DNA of 64,000 nt from Glycomyces sp. YM15 (GTDB taxonomy: Bacteria; Actinomycetota; Actinomycetes; Mycobacteriales; Micromonosporaceae). Positions within the stretch are counted from its first letter, which is position 1; the number at the start of each line of letters is the position of its first letter. The position numbers and the translations under genes were made by a program. The notes under the pieces are model-generated. The model ran no database searches and was not told where the DNA came from. It saw only the letters and a program-made list of their open reading frames with translations. Below, in pieces: positions 46,034 to 54,712 of the stretch. The stretch is taken from contig NZ_JAERMK010000008.1 in the NCBI RefSeq assembly GCF_016918015.1, positions 124,001-188,000 of the forward strand. Reading direction: 5' to 3'.

Positions 46034-48226
46034 TTACCAGGCTTGTTGCAGCCGTTCGTATTCCGCGGCAGTGATCGGCAGCACCGTGCCGTGGCGCGGA
46101 CTCGAAGGCAGGTCGAAGTCGGCCACGGGGGTCCATTCGCCGGAGGCGAGGTCGGTGGTCTCGAACGGGACGTAGCCGCGCCCGCCGAACTCGTCGATGA
46201 ACAGGTACCACCTGTCCTCCGTGTTGGACTTGAAGACCAGCGGCCCTTCGCCTGCGCTGATGGCGCCGGAGCCGATGCAGTCGGCGAGGAATTGCCATTC
46301 GGCGTCGACGGCGAGGGAAGTGGCGGTCTCGGCGAGGATGAACTTGCCGCACGGGGTCGAGGCGGAATTCGAGCGCTCGTCCTTGGTGAAGCGGTAGTAC
46401 ACGCCGTCGGACTCGATCATCGTCGAGTCGATCGTCGAGTAGCCCTGGTCGACCCACACCTGCGCTTCGGAGAAGTTCACGAAGTCGCGGGTCGTCGCGT
46501 ACATCATGCGGTGGTAGAAGCCCTCGGAGTGGTCCTCGGTGGTGAACAGCGGGGAGGCCCAGTAGACGACGTAGGCGTTCTGGGCGGCGTCCCAGTAGGC
46601 CTCGGGAGCCCAAGTGGCGCCGGCGTTCTCGGGCGAGACCTCGACGAGGCGGCCTTCGCTCCAGTTCACGAGGTCGTCGGATTCCCAGACCATGATGCTG
46701 AGGCTGCCGTGGCGCTGGGCCCGGTTCCAGTCGCCGTTGCCGTTGATCTTGAGGTCGGTGGCTATGAGGAAGAACCGGTCGCCTTCGGGCGAGCGGATGA
46801 GGAACGGGTCGCGCACGCCCTGCTCGCCCTGGTCGGAGGTGAGGATCGGCTTGGCGTCGTTCAGTTCGGTGAAGCTGAGCGGATTGTCGCCGTCGCTCAA
46901 CGCGCCGTAGACCTGCTCGCCGGTGGGCGTGCCCTCACCGGTGAAGTAGGTGAAGAAGTAGCCGGTGTAGTCGGCCTCGGCCGGGAGCGGCGGCACGGTG
47001 GCGATGAAGGTGAGCTTCTGCTTCTCGCCGCCGCGTTCGACGGTGGCCTTGAGCTTGACGGTGTAGGTCTCGCCGCCCGGCTCGGCGCGGTGCACCAGGC
47101 CGTCGTTCGCGATGACCGCCCGGTTGTCGGACTTCCATTCGATCGTGGAGCCGTTGGCGCCCTCGGTGGGCAGGTGGATCGCCGAGCGCACGTCGTCGAG
47201 GTTCGGGATCGAGACGGCGGCGGCGTCGAGGGCGACGGCCTCTTCGTCGTCGTATTCGGCGAGGACGGTCGCCGTGAAGTCGCGTTGTTCTTGCACGGAA
47301 CCGAGGATAGCGGTTGCCGTTAGGGTGACCGTCGCGTCGTCGGCGTCCATCGCCGGACGGGTGACCGAGCCGTCAGTGCCGATCACCTCGGGATCGCTAG
47401 AGGCCCAAGTGATCTGGGAGCCGTTCGCGCCCCGCGTCGGCAGGTCGAGATCGGCGATGACGGCCGTCGTGTCGCCGAGGTCGATCGCGGCGGCGTCCTC
47501 GGCGGCCTTCTCGGCGCTGATGTGGGCGGCCTGCTCGCCGATCTCGGCGCCGGAGAGCGCGCCGTCGTAGATCCGGAAGTCCGCGAACGCGCCCTTGAAG
47601 TAGCGGTCACCCCTGTAGAGGGAGCGGCCGAGGTAGTTCGCGGTGGTGGCACCGGCGCCGATGTCGCCGGGGGTGATGGTGACGGCCTCGTTGCGAGCCA
47701 CTTCCTGGCCGTTGAGGTAGAGGACGGCCGTGCCGCCTTCGAGCGTGTAGGCGAGGTGGTTCCAGGTGCCGCGGGCGAGGTTCTGGCCGCTCGAGGCGTT
47801 CTGCTCGCAGGTCCAGTGGCAGGTGGAGATCGAGGTCCGGTAGCCGTTGCCGGTGGTGAAGAGGTAGCCGCTGCCCCAGTCGCCACTCGAGTTGCCGAGG
47901 CCGTAGATGAAGTACGGGCTGGCCTGGTCGGGCTCGATGTAGACCTCGGCCGTCACGGTGATCGCGTCGAGACCGGCGAGGAGGTCGTCGGGCAGGTCGA
48001 CGTAATCGTCGACGCCGTCGAGGTGGAGGCCTTCGTTCCAAGTACCGCCGCCGACGAGGGCGCCGTCGCGGCCGTTCCCGGAGGCGTCGGCGACGACGGA
48101 GCCGCTCGCCTCGTCGAACTGGTACCAGAGAAGCGGGCCGTCGGATGGGGCGGCGACCGCCGCCGAGGCCGGAAGCGCCACTGCCGCAATGGCGGCGAGG
48201 GCGCCGATGAATCGTTTAGACGTCAC
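46034..48226 (-). CDS. Secreted LamG, bacterial Ig-like and GH43-like glycosidase protein
   Basis: A 730-residue exported protein. Signal peptide FIGALAAIAAVALPASAAVAAP; a LamG/concanavalin-like domain at about 30-240 (LLWYQFDEASGSVVADASGNGRDG, ADFRIYDGALS); two Ig-like repeats at about 245-320 and 325-415, each with DLPT(R/E)GANGS(Q/T)I; then a five-bladed-propeller GH43-like part at about 420-730 (QGVRDPFLIRSPEGDRFFLIATDL, TWAPEAYWD, STIDSTMI). GH43 enzymes cleave arabinans or xylans. Start GTG at 48226. The gene is divergent from a sugar dehydrogenase gene. Confidence 0.85.
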   Translation of the reverse strand: MTSKRFIGALAAIAAVALPASAAVAAPSDGPLLWYQFDEASGSVVADASGNGRDGALVGGGTWNEGLHLDGVDDYVDLPDDLLAGLDAITVTAEVYIEPDQASPYFIYGLGNSSGDWGSGYLFTTGNGYRTSISTCHWTCEQNASSGQNLARGTWNHLAYTLEGGTAVLYLNGQEVARNEAVTITPGDIGAGATTANYLGRSLYRGDRYFKGAFADFRIYDGALSGAEIGEQAAHISAEKAAEDAAAIDLGDTTAVIADLDLPTRGANGSQITWASSDPEVIGTDGSVTRPAMDADDATVTLTATAILGSVQEQRDFTATVLAEYDDEEAVALDAAAVSIPNLDDVRSAIHLPTEGANGSTIEWKSDNRAVIANDGLVHRAEPGGETYTVKLKATVERGGEKQKLTFIATVPPLPAEADYTGYFFTYFTGEGTPTGEQVYGALSDGDNPLSFTELNDAKPILTSDQGEQGVRDPFLIRSPEGDRFFLIATDLKINGNGDWNRAQRHGSLSIMVWESDDLVNWSEGRLVEVSPENAGATWAPEAYWDAAQNAYVVYWASPLFTTEDHSEGFYHRMMYATTRDFVNFSEAQVWVDQGYSTIDSTMIESDGVYYRFTKDERSNSASTPCGKFILAETATSLAVDAEWQFLADCIGSGAISAGEGPLVFKSNTEDRWYLFIDEFGGRGYVPFETTDLASGEWTPVADFDLPSSPRHGTVLPITAAEYERLQQAW

Positions 48227-48419
48227 TGTCCAACCAATCTTCGCTCAAACGATCATGCAGGTCGGAACCTGCGTGATCGGTAACCGTCAGGGGCTGCGAT
48301 CAGCTTATTCCGACCCTCGGCATAAGCGAACGTTCCAATGTCACGATTCTCGATCGATTTCGACGATTCCGGCCGCCTGGACATCCGTCCTCATCCGCGC
48401 TTACGATGGCAATTAGATT

Positions 48420-48435
48420 GATATACCTCTATATC
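48420..48435. promoter_or_regulatory. AT-rich inverted repeat upstream of the sugar dehydrogenase gene
   Basis: GATATA-CCTC-TATATC is a perfect 6-bp-arm repeat 50 bases before the ATG at 48486, in the most AT-rich part of the 259-base divergent intergenic region. It may contain the -10 or an operator. No other clear element was seen in this stretch. Confidence 0.4.
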
Positions 48436-48485
48436 AGATTTTCTTCGCTTTCTTCACCCGGCACCAAGAGAGACAAGGAGCAGCC

Positions 48486-49556
48486 ATGCGACGCAGACTG
48501 CCCGCCATCGGCGCGGCGTTCGCGGGACTCGCCCTGGCCGTCGGCACGGCCACGGCATCAGCCCAGGAAGGCCCTGAGATCGAACCCCTCCAGGACCCCG
48601 AGTTCGACTTCAGAACCGGCGACACGGTCGCCACCGGCCTCACGATCCCGTGGGGGCTCGGCTTCCTCCCCGACGGATCCGGAATCGTGGCCGAGCGCAA
48701 CTCCGGCGACGTGCTCCGGATCGGCACCGACGCCGACCCGGTGGTCCTCGGGAACCTCGAGGTCGTCGCCGGCGCGGGCCAGTTCGACGAACGCGGGCTT
48801 CTGGGCCTGGCGATCTCGCCTACCTTCGCGACCGACGGCTGGGTGTACGCGTATCTCTCGACCGCCGAGGACAACCGGGTGGTGCGCTTCCACCTCGACA
48901 CATTCGAACCCGAACCGGTCCTCACCGGGATCCCCTCGGCGCTCAACCACAACGGCGGTCGCCTGGCCTTCGGCCCGGACGACAAGCTGTACATCACCAC
49001 CGGCGACGCGAACGACACCGCGAACTCGCAGGACCTCGAGAGCCTCGGCGGCAAGATCCTGCGCGTCAACGCGGACGGATCGGTGCCCGAGGACAACCCG
49101 ATCGCAGGCTCGCCGGTCTACAGCTACGGGCACCGGAACGTGCAGGGACTCTCATGGGGCCCGGACGGCGAGATGTACGCGACCGAGTTCGGCCAGAACA
49201 CCTGGGACGAACTCAACCACATCCGACCCGGGGCGAACTACGGCTGGCCCGAGGTCGAGGGGACGGGAGGCGATCCGGAGTACGTCGACCCGCTGGTCAC
49301 CTGGACCACCGCCGAGGCCTCGCCTTCAGGGGGCGAGGTCGTCGGCGACACCATGTACGTCGGAGCCCTGCGCGGCCAGCGCCTGTGGACGGTGCCGGTG
49401 GCGGGAGGCGAGGCCGGTGACCCTGTGGCCGTGCTGGAATCGGCGCTCGGCCGCATCCGCACGGTCGAGCTCGGCCCGGACGGCTGGCTGTGGGTGACCA
49501 CTTCGAACGGCGGCGACCAGGACAAGGTGGTGCGATACCGGCCGATCGGCGGCTAG
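48486..49556 (+). CDS. PQQ-dependent sugar dehydrogenase family protein (soluble aldose dehydrogenase-like)
   Basis: Secreted six-bladed beta-propeller of 356 residues in the GSDH family. Signal peptide MRRRLPAIGAAFAGLALAVG...ASAQ. Landmarks: GLTIPWGLGFLPDG, ERGLLGLAISPTFATDGWVYAYLS, NHNGGRLAFGPDDKLYITTGDA (the conserved NHNGG with the catalytic His), SYGHRNVQGLSW, TEFGQNTWDELN and GANYGWP. Oxidises sugars with PQQ, if PQQ is available; this genome segment does not carry PQQ synthesis genes. AGGAGCAGCC before the ATG. Confidence 0.9.
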   Translation: MRRRLPAIGAAFAGLALAVGTATASAQEGPEIEPLQDPEFDFRTGDTVATGLTIPWGLGFLPDGSGIVAERNSGDVLRIGTDADPVVLGNLEVVAGAGQFDERGLLGLAISPTFATDGWVYAYLSTAEDNRVVRFHLDTFEPEPVLTGIPSALNHNGGRLAFGPDDKLYITTGDANDTANSQDLESLGGKILRVNADGSVPEDNPIAGSPVYSYGHRNVQGLSWGPDGEMYATEFGQNTWDELNHIRPGANYGWPEVEGTGGDPEYVDPLVTWTTAEASPSGGEVVGDTMYVGALRGQRLWTVPVAGGEAGDPVAVLESALGRIRTVELGPDGWLWVTTSNGGDQDKVVRYRPIGG

Positions 49557-49577
49557 CGCCCGCAATGCGTTGACGAA

Positions 49578-49605
49578 CGGGGCCCGGGGAAGATCCCGGA
49601 CCCCG
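49578..49605. terminator. Hairpin terminator between the convergent dehydrogenase and kinase genes
   Basis: CGGGGCCCGGG (49578-49588) pairs with CCCGGACCCCG (49595-49605) with one mismatch. Confidence 0.75.
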
Positions 49606-49620
49606 ACATCGTTGCTGCCG

Positions 49621-50982
49621 TTAATCAGCGGCTGGACTGCCTTCAGTCGTGGGCGGACCTTCCGTGCTCGGCTCAGGGTCCTCGGACGTCGGCGGGTCGG
49701 AGGTCGGCTCCTCAGTGGCCGGCTCCTCAGTCGTCGGAGTCTCCGAAGGCGTCTCGCTGGGTGTCTCGGAGGTCTCCTCCTCGGTGGTGGGATGCCAGTC
49801 GTTGTCGTCGTAGTCTTCCTCGGAGGTCTCGTCTTCCGTAGGCGACGGCGACTCTGAGCTCTGCACGGATGTGGACGACGGCTCGGGGCTGTCGATCTCC
49901 ACGCTGGGAGTGCCGTTTCGGTCGTCGAGCCAGATGAGCAGACCGATGATGGCCAGGATCATGATCACCGCCGCGGTGATGATCCATGGTGTGGCGCTTC
50001 GATTCTCCTCTTCCTGCGCCATCGCGCCGGTGGGCTGCTCGGCGGTGTTGCCGCCGCCTCCGACGCCGGCGCCGAGGAGGGCGGTCTGGTCCGAGCCGAA
50101 GTACTGGGTCCGCTGGCCGTCGGGCGGGGTCGTGGGCGAGACGGGGATGCCGCCGGTGACGACGCGGCCTTCGCGGGCCGAGCGGGCCATTTCGGCGGCC
50201 GAGGTGTAGCGGGCGCGCGGGTCTTTCTGGAGGGCCTGGAGCACGACTTGGGCGACCCCGGCCGGGATCTCGCGGGAGAGCGGCGGCGGGGCCTGGGTCA
50301 TGTGGCCGTTCATGACCGCGACGGGCGTGTCGGAGACGAACGGCGGGCGGCCCATGAGCGCTTCGTACGCGACGATGCCGAGCGAGTAGAGGTCGCTGGC
50401 CCCGGTCAGCTCGGCGCCGTTGAGCTGCTCGGGAGAAGCGTAAGCGAGCGTGCCCATGACGGTGCCGGTCTCGGTGAGGCCGGAGGCGCCGCGGGCGGCG
50501 GAGATGCCGAAGTCGACGATCTTGGCCGCGCCGGTCTCTTCGTCGACGAGGAGGTTGGCGGGCTTGATGTCGCGGTGGATGATGTCGTGGCGGTGCGCGG
50601 TCTCGAGGGCGTCTGCGGCGGCCGCGACGATGCTCATGACCTCCGCGGGGGGCAGTGTGCCGCGGTCGCGGAGGATCTCGGCGAGCGAGCGGCCCCGCAC
50701 GAGTTCCATGATGAGGTAAGAGACTTCGCCGTCGTCGTTGGTCTCTTCGCCGTAGTCGTAGAGCGCGACGATGCCGGGCGACTGGAGGGCCGCGACGGCG
50801 CGGGCCTCGAGCTGGAAGCGGGTGCGGAACTTGTCGTTGCTCGACAGTCCAGCATGGAGGATCTTGATGGCCACGGAGCGGCCGAGCCGGGTGTCGGTGC
50901 CCTTCCAGACCTCCCCCATGCCGCCTGCGGCAATCCGCTCATCCAATCGATAGCGACCCGCCACCAAGGTCCCGCTCTGCAC
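49621..50982 (-). CDS. Transmembrane serine/threonine protein kinase (PknB-like)
   Basis: Hanks-type kinase of 453 residues. Kinase domain at about 10-270: GRYRLDERIAAGGMGEVWKG, AIKIL (ATP Lys), IIHRDIKPANLL catalytic loop, KIVDFGIS, and TLAYASPEQLNG. After a linker, one membrane helix (WIITAAVIMILAIIGLLIWL at about 333-352) leads to an extracellular tail of about 100 residues made of T, E, S, P (TSETPSETPTTEEP). No PASTA domains. GTG start with GAGGA at -12. Tail is a wall-spanning stalk by composition; the ligand is unknown. Confidence 0.93.
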   Translation of the reverse strand: MQSGTLVAGRYRLDERIAAGGMGEVWKGTDTRLGRSVAIKILHAGLSSNDKFRTRFQLEARAVAALQSPGIVALYDYGEETNDDGEVSYLIMELVRGRSLAEILRDRGTLPPAEVMSIVAAAADALETAHRHDIIHRDIKPANLLVDEETGAAKIVDFGISAARGASGLTETGTVMGTLAYASPEQLNGAELTGASDLYSLGIVAYEALMGRPPFVSDTPVAVMNGHMTQAPPPLSREIPAGVAQVVLQALQKDPRARYTSAAEMARSAREGRVVTGGIPVSPTTPPDGQRTQYFGSDQTALLGAGVGGGGNTAEQPTGAMAQEEENRSATPWIITAAVIMILAIIGLLIWLDDRNGTPSVEIDSPEPSSTSVQSSESPSPTEDETSEEDYDDNDWHPTTEEETSETPSETPSETPTTEEPATEEPTSDPPTSEDPEPSTEGPPTTEGSPAAD

Positions 50983-51118
50983 GTCGAACCCGCTCCTCTT
51001 ACTCCTGCATCGGCCGGATGTTACATATAGCAGCCGTCAGCGGTCCGCGGCGGCCGCCTTCACGGACTCCTGCCAGTCGGAATTGGCTGAGGGGCAACCG
51101 GGCACGCATCGAACGAAC

Positions 51119-51147
51119 GGCGGCCCGGGCCGCAGGCCCGGGCCGCC
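51119..51147. terminator. Hairpin terminator after aspS
   Basis: GGCGGCCCGGGCC (51119-51131) and GGCCCGGGCCGCC (51135-51147) form a perfect 13-bp stem with a GCA loop, 19 bases beyond the aspS stop. It is the main feature of the 183-base gap before the kinase gene. Confidence 0.85.
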
Positions 51148-51165
51148 CACTACGACATCGTAGGG

Positions 51166-52953
51166 CTAACCGGCAACCGCCTCGGTACCCGCTTCCTCTT
51201 CGGGCACGAAGTCGATGCCGGCCTCGGCGCGCTGCTCGGGCGTGATCGGCGTCGGAGCCGAGGTCAGCGGGTCAGCGCCGCCGCCGGACTTCGGGAACGC
51301 GATGACGTCGCGGATGGAACTGGAACCGGCCAGCAGCATGCAGACGCGGTCCCAGCCGAGGGCGATGCCGCCGTGCGGCGGGGCGCCGTACTTGAGGCCG
51401 TCGAGGAGGAAGCCGAACTTGTCCTCGGCCTCTTCGTGGCTGATGCCGAGGAAATCGAAGACGCGGCTCTGCACGCTGCTGTCGTGGATACGGATCGACC
51501 CGCCGCCGAGCTCGTTGCCGTTGCAGATGATGTCGTAGGCGTAGGTGAGCGCGTTCTCAGGGTCGGTCTCGAACTTGTCGATCCATTCCGGGTTCGGCGA
51601 GGTGAACGGGTGGTGCGGCGAGGTCCAGCCGCCCTCGTCGGTGCGCTCGAACATCGGGAAGTCGACGACCCAGCAGAACGCCCAGGCGTTGGGATCGATG
51701 AGGCCTGTGCGCTTGCCGACTTCGAGGCGGGCCGCGCCGAGCAGCTCCTGGGCCTCGCGGCGGTCGGTGGAGGCCGCGAAGAAGACCGCGTCCCCGGCCT
51801 TGGCGCCCACGGCGTCGGCGAGACCGGCCAAGTGTTCCTCGGAAAGGTTCTTCGCGACAGGGCCCTTCGGCTCCCCAGTCTCGGCGTTGAAGGTGATGTA
51901 GGCGAGGCCCTTGGCGCCGCGCGCCTTGGCCCAGTCCTGCCAGCCGTCGAGCTCCTTGCGGGTCTGGGAGGCGCCGCCGGGCATGACGACCGCGCCGACG
52001 TAGCCGCCGGCGTCGATCGCGCCCGCGAAGACGCGGAACTCGGTGCCGCGCAGGTAGTCGGTGAGTTCGACGAGCTCCTGGCCGAAGCGCAGGTCGGGCT
52101 TGTCGGAGCCGTAGCGGTCCATGGCCTCGCGGAAGGTGAGCTTCGGCAGCGGACCAGGCAGTTCGTAGTCGGCGAGTTCCCGCCACAGGGCGCCGACGAT
52201 GCGCTCGCCGAGGCCGATGACGTCCTGCTCGGTGACGAAGGAGGCCTCGATGTCGAGCTGCGTGAACTCGGGCTGGCGGTCCGCGCGGAAGTCCTCGTCG
52301 CGGTAGCAGCGGGCGATCTGGTAGTACTTCTCGAATCCGCCGACCATGAGGAGCTGCTTGAACAGCTGCGGGGACTGCGGGAGGGCGTACCAGGTGCCGG
52401 GCTGGAGGCGCACGGGCACCAGGAAGTCACGGGCGCCCTCAGGGGTGGAGCGGGTCAGCGTCGGAGTCTCGATCTCGACGTAGCCCTCCTCCTCCAGGAG
52501 GTTGCGGGCGATGTGGTTGGCCTTCGAGCGCAGGCGGATCGCCTCGTTGGGGCCGCTGCGGCGCAGGTCCAGGTAGCGGTGGCGCAGGCGGATGTCCTCG
52601 GAGACGTCCACGTGGTCGTCGATCTGGAACGGCAGCGGCGCGGCCTCGGACAGCACCTCGAGGCCGGTCGCGGTGATCTCGATCTGGCCGGTCGGCAGGT
52701 CCGGGTTCTCGTTGCCTTCGGGGCGGCGCGCGACGGTGCCGGTGACGGAGACGCAGTACTCGTTGCGGAGTTTCTGGGCGGCCTCCGCGGCCTCCGAGTC
52801 TCGGAAGACGACCTGGACGACGCCCGAGGCGTCGCGCAGGTCCACGAACTCCACCCCGCCGTGATCGCGGCGACGCGCCACCCATCCGGCGAGGGTGACT
52901 TGCTGGTCGACGTCAGCGGCACTCAACGTGCCGGCGAGGTGTGTCCGATACAC
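51166..52953 (-). CDS. aspS: Aspartate-tRNA ligase
   Basis: Class II synthetase of 595 residues. N-terminal OB-fold anticodon domain ([16 protein letters not shown]), then motif 2 [25 protein letters not shown], the GAD insertion domain, and motif 3 [14 protein letters not shown]. The GTG at 52953 (YRTHLAG) follows GAGGAG with suitable spacing. Its 560-base upstream region on the minus strand is unusual, with a repeat tract and the hairpin at 53045-53061; no T-box was found. Confidence 0.97.
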   Translation of the reverse strand: MYRTHLAGTLSAADVDQQVTLAGWVARRRDHGGVEFVDLRDASGVVQVVFRDSEAAEAAQKLRNEYCVSVTGTVARRPEGNENPDLPTGQIEITATGLEVLSEAAPLPFQIDDHVDVSEDIRLRHRYLDLRRSGPNEAIRLRSKANHIARNLLEEEGYVEIETPTLTRSTPEGARDFLVPVRLQPGTWYALPQSPQLFKQLLMVGGFEKYYQIARCYRDEDFRADRQPEFTQLDIEASFVTEQDVIGLGERIVGALWRELADYELPGPLPKLTFREAMDRYGSDKPDLRFGQELVELTDYLRGTEFRVFAGAIDAGGYVGAVVMPGGASQTRKELDGWQDWAKARGAKGLAYITFNAETGEPKGPVAKNLSEEHLAGLADAVGAKAGDAVFFAASTDRREAQELLGAARLEVGKRTGLIDPNAWAFCWVVDFPMFERTDEGGWTSPHHPFTSPNPEWIDKFETDPENALTYAYDIICNGNELGGGSIRIHDSSVQSRVFDFLGISHEEAEDKFGFLLDGLKYGAPPHGGIALGWDRVCMLLAGSSSIRDVIAFPKSGGGADPLTSAPTPITPEQRAEAGIDFVPEEEAGTEAVAG

Positions 52954-53044
52954 GGGTTCAAAACTCCTCGAAGGAAACGGTTGGTCGATTGGACCGGCGG
53001 AGCCGGTTCGCGGCGTGCGGTGCTCGTTCGAAATACCGCGCCGA

Positions 53045-53061
53045 GGCCCGCTTCGCGGGCC
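53045..53061. promoter_or_regulatory. UUCG-capped hairpin in the aspS leader
   Basis: GGCCCGC (53045-53051) and GCGGGCC (53055-53061) form a perfect stem with a TTC loop about 95 bases before the aspS start. It could end transcription from the HEPN gene or attenuate aspS. No companion antiterminator was identified. Confidence 0.45.
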
Positions 53062-53370
53062 GGGGACGATGACATTCTCTCGAGAATCCGGTGCCAGCAG
53101 CAATCGTATAACCGCGCGCAGCGCAGTGACTCGGCCGTGCCGCCCGCCACGGCGGACGTCACGCAGGTCACGCCATGAGCCGACGGCGACGAGGTCTGGA
53201 CGACGGAGGCGCCGGTCGCCTGACGCGCGAACGGGTGGCTGCGCTTCCTCCCGAAGCGGGTGCCGCATCGGCTGCGCGCGCTGTGTACTCGTCGGTAGCG
53301 AGAGGTGCGGCAAAGCCGCAGCGCTTCAGCGTCGACGCCGACCTACCATGCCGCACTCGCGCCTCGATGC

Positions 53371-53530
53371 GCGAGCGCGCTGCTAAGCCATTGCATCGAC
53401 GCGCCGCTGTGGCTCTCTTCGGCGCGCAGGCGCGCTAGCCCGCCGATCCTTGCTCGCAAGCGCGCTGATCAGCTCCTACTTCAGCCCGCGAGCGCGCTCC
53501 TGCGCCTCGGCTTCAGCGCGCGAGCGCACT
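53371..53530. repeat. Degenerate tandem repeats with a GC(A/G)AGCGCGCT core
   Basis: The 11-base core, containing the palindrome AGCGCGCT, occurs at 53371, 53426, 53456, 53488 and 53520, the last four spaced 30-32 bases. A weaker copy is at 53271. The sequence between cores is poorly conserved (CTTCAGC recurs twice). The last repeats overlap the end of the HEPN gene. The rest of 52954-53370 has no gene that I can support. Confidence 0.7.
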
Positions 53531-54031
53531 GAAGCCGAGCAGCCTCACCACCACGTCGAGGAAGCGGCGGGCGTCGGCGACGATCGCGTCCGCCTCCTCA
53601 GGGGTGACGATGTCGGGGATGCCTGCCTGCGCGAGGACCCGCTTGCGGGCGGTGCGGGCGAAGTACGAGGCCCACTCCTCCAGTTCCGGGGCCACACCCC
53701 GCAGGAGCTCCCAGGTGCTCGACGGGCGGCCGGGCCGCCGCCTGCCCGTGGCGTCGCCCGCCCGCACGGCGAGGACGGCCACGGCCACCCTGAGGGCCGC
53801 GAGGTGAGCCTCCGCATAGCGTTCGCCGGGGCGGGTGCGTTCCGCCGCGTCGTCAAGGTCGACGCGGGCGGTGGCGAGGAGTTGGAGCGGGGAGCGGTTG
53901 GGAAGCTGGTCGGCGGGAATGCGCAGGCGCGAGTTCTGCACGGTGCCCGCCTGCACCAGTCGGGGCCCGCTCGCGCCGCGGGCTCCCACGGGCGAGGCGG
54001 ATCGAGTTACGGCGGGTCGAGAAGCTGCCAT
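53513..54031 (-). CDS. SAV_6107-type HEPN domain protein
   Basis: A 172-residue protein. The first 40 residues are low complexity and basic. The rest is helical and resembles the SAV_6107-like HEPN family: AEAHLAALRVAVAVLAVRAGD, then WELLRGVAPELEEWASYFARTARKR, and ADAIVADARRFLDVVVRLL. HEPN domains are often RNases or nucleotide-binding proteins, but I cannot identify the R-x4-6-H motif clearly. Strong AGGAGG 10 bases before the ATG. A perfect LexA box lies 23-38 bases upstream of the start (54054-54069), so DNA-damage induction is likely. Confidence 0.78.
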   Translation of the reverse strand: MAASRPAVTRSASPVGARGASGPRLVQAGTVQNSRLRIPADQLPNRSPLQLLATARVDLDDAAERTRPGERYAEAHLAALRVAVAVLAVRAGDATGRRRPGRPSSTWELLRGVAPELEEWASYFARTARKRVLAQAGIPDIVTPEEADAIVADARRFLDVVVRLLGFSALAR

Positions 54032-54053
54032 GACGTGGGCCTCCTAAACCTGT

Positions 54054-54069
54054 TCGAACTTGCGTTCGA
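54054..54069. promoter_or_regulatory. LexA/SOS box upstream of the HEPN gene
   Basis: TCGAAC-TTGC-GTTCGA is a perfect match to the actinobacterial SOS-box consensus TCGAAC-N4-GTTCGA. On the minus strand CATATT, a candidate -10, lies just before it, so LexA would sit over the transcription start. Confidence 0.85.
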
Positions 54070-54186
54070 GAAATATGGAACCACAGAGGTGCGACATTTC
54101 CAACCCCCATCGTCGCCTGAAATCAGCGAACGGCTACGGAGTGTCGTGCATCCGACAGCATTCCCATTGCACGACAACAGAAAAGG

Positions 54187-54210
54187 GCCGCGAACCTTAC
54201 AGTTCGCGGC
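54187..54210. terminator. Terminator hairpin with U-tract, minus strand
   Basis: GCCGCGAAC (54187-54195) and GTTCGCGGC (54202-54210) form a perfect 9-bp stem; on the minus strand it is followed by CCCTTTTC. Downstream of the TPR gene. Confidence 0.8.
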
Positions 54211-54239
54211 TCCTGGAATTCGCCTGCGGCACACCTGTT

Positions 54240-54287
54240 GTTCGAACGAACCCGGGCGGCCGCGCTAAGCCGCCCGACGGTTCGAAC
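54240..54287. repeat. Nested inverted repeat after the TPR gene
   Basis: GGGCGGC/GCCGCCC (54254-54260, 54269-54275) lies inside a pair of GTTCGAAC palindromes (54240-54247, 54280-54287). Immediately beyond the TPR gene stop at 54291; probably a second terminator element. Confidence 0.6.
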
Positions 54288-54290
54288 GGT

Positions 54291-54671
54291 CTATTCGGCG
54301 ATCTCGTCGATCATGCGGAGGTGGCCGCGCGCCTCGTCGGCGCGGCCGAGCCGCTGCAAGGTGCGGCCGAGCAGCCTGCGGGCGTAGAAGTCCGCCGGGT
54401 TGGCCTCGACCATCTTCTCGGAGAGCTCGAGCGCCCGGTTCAGCTGCGCGGACTTGAAGTACGCGCGCGCGGCCGCGAGCATGACGTCCGGGTGGTCCGG
54501 GTGGTCGCGCAACAGCGGCGCGAGGAACTGCAGGGCCCCGAGCGGGTCCTTGAGGGCCAGCATCTCCTCGGCGTCGCGCAGCCGCCGAACCTCCTCCGGG
54601 ATCTGGCGCGGACGCGAGTCGGAGTCGATGAAAGCGGCGATCTGGTCGTCGGTGATGTCGTCGTAGCGCAT
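54291..54671 (-). CDS. Tetratricopeptide-repeat protein
   Basis: A 126-residue soluble helical protein starting MRYDDITDDQIAAFIDSD. After a lead-in, about two and a half TPR-like helical hairpins: DPLGALQFLAPLLRDHPDHPDVMLAAARAYFKSAQLNRALELSEKMVEANP with the canonical A, L, Y spacing, then DFYARRLLGRTLQRLGRADEARGHL. The role would be protein binding; partner unknown. Forty bases downstream of the membrane-protein gene, same strand. Confidence 0.82.
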   Translation of the reverse strand: MRYDDITDDQIAAFIDSDSRPRQIPEEVRRLRDAEEMLALKDPLGALQFLAPLLRDHPDHPDVMLAAARAYFKSAQLNRALELSEKMVEANPADFYARRLLGRTLQRLGRADEARGHLRMIDEIAE

Positions 54672-54712
54672 GCCGTGGACAACGCAGGCGCGCTTCGGAT
54701 CATTCCCTGCGA

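Noticed and set aside
52954-53512. T-box riboswitch or tRNA gene in the aspS leader
   Set aside because: No specifier stem, antiterminator sequence or cloverleaf could be seen.
53371-53530. CRISPR array
   Set aside because: Repeat cores are only 11 bases and degenerate, spacers are short and no cas genes are near.
53175-53535. Small genes on either strand in the repeat region
   Set aside because: Open frames exist but lack ribosome-binding sites and read as Arg/Ala/Ser-rich shadows.
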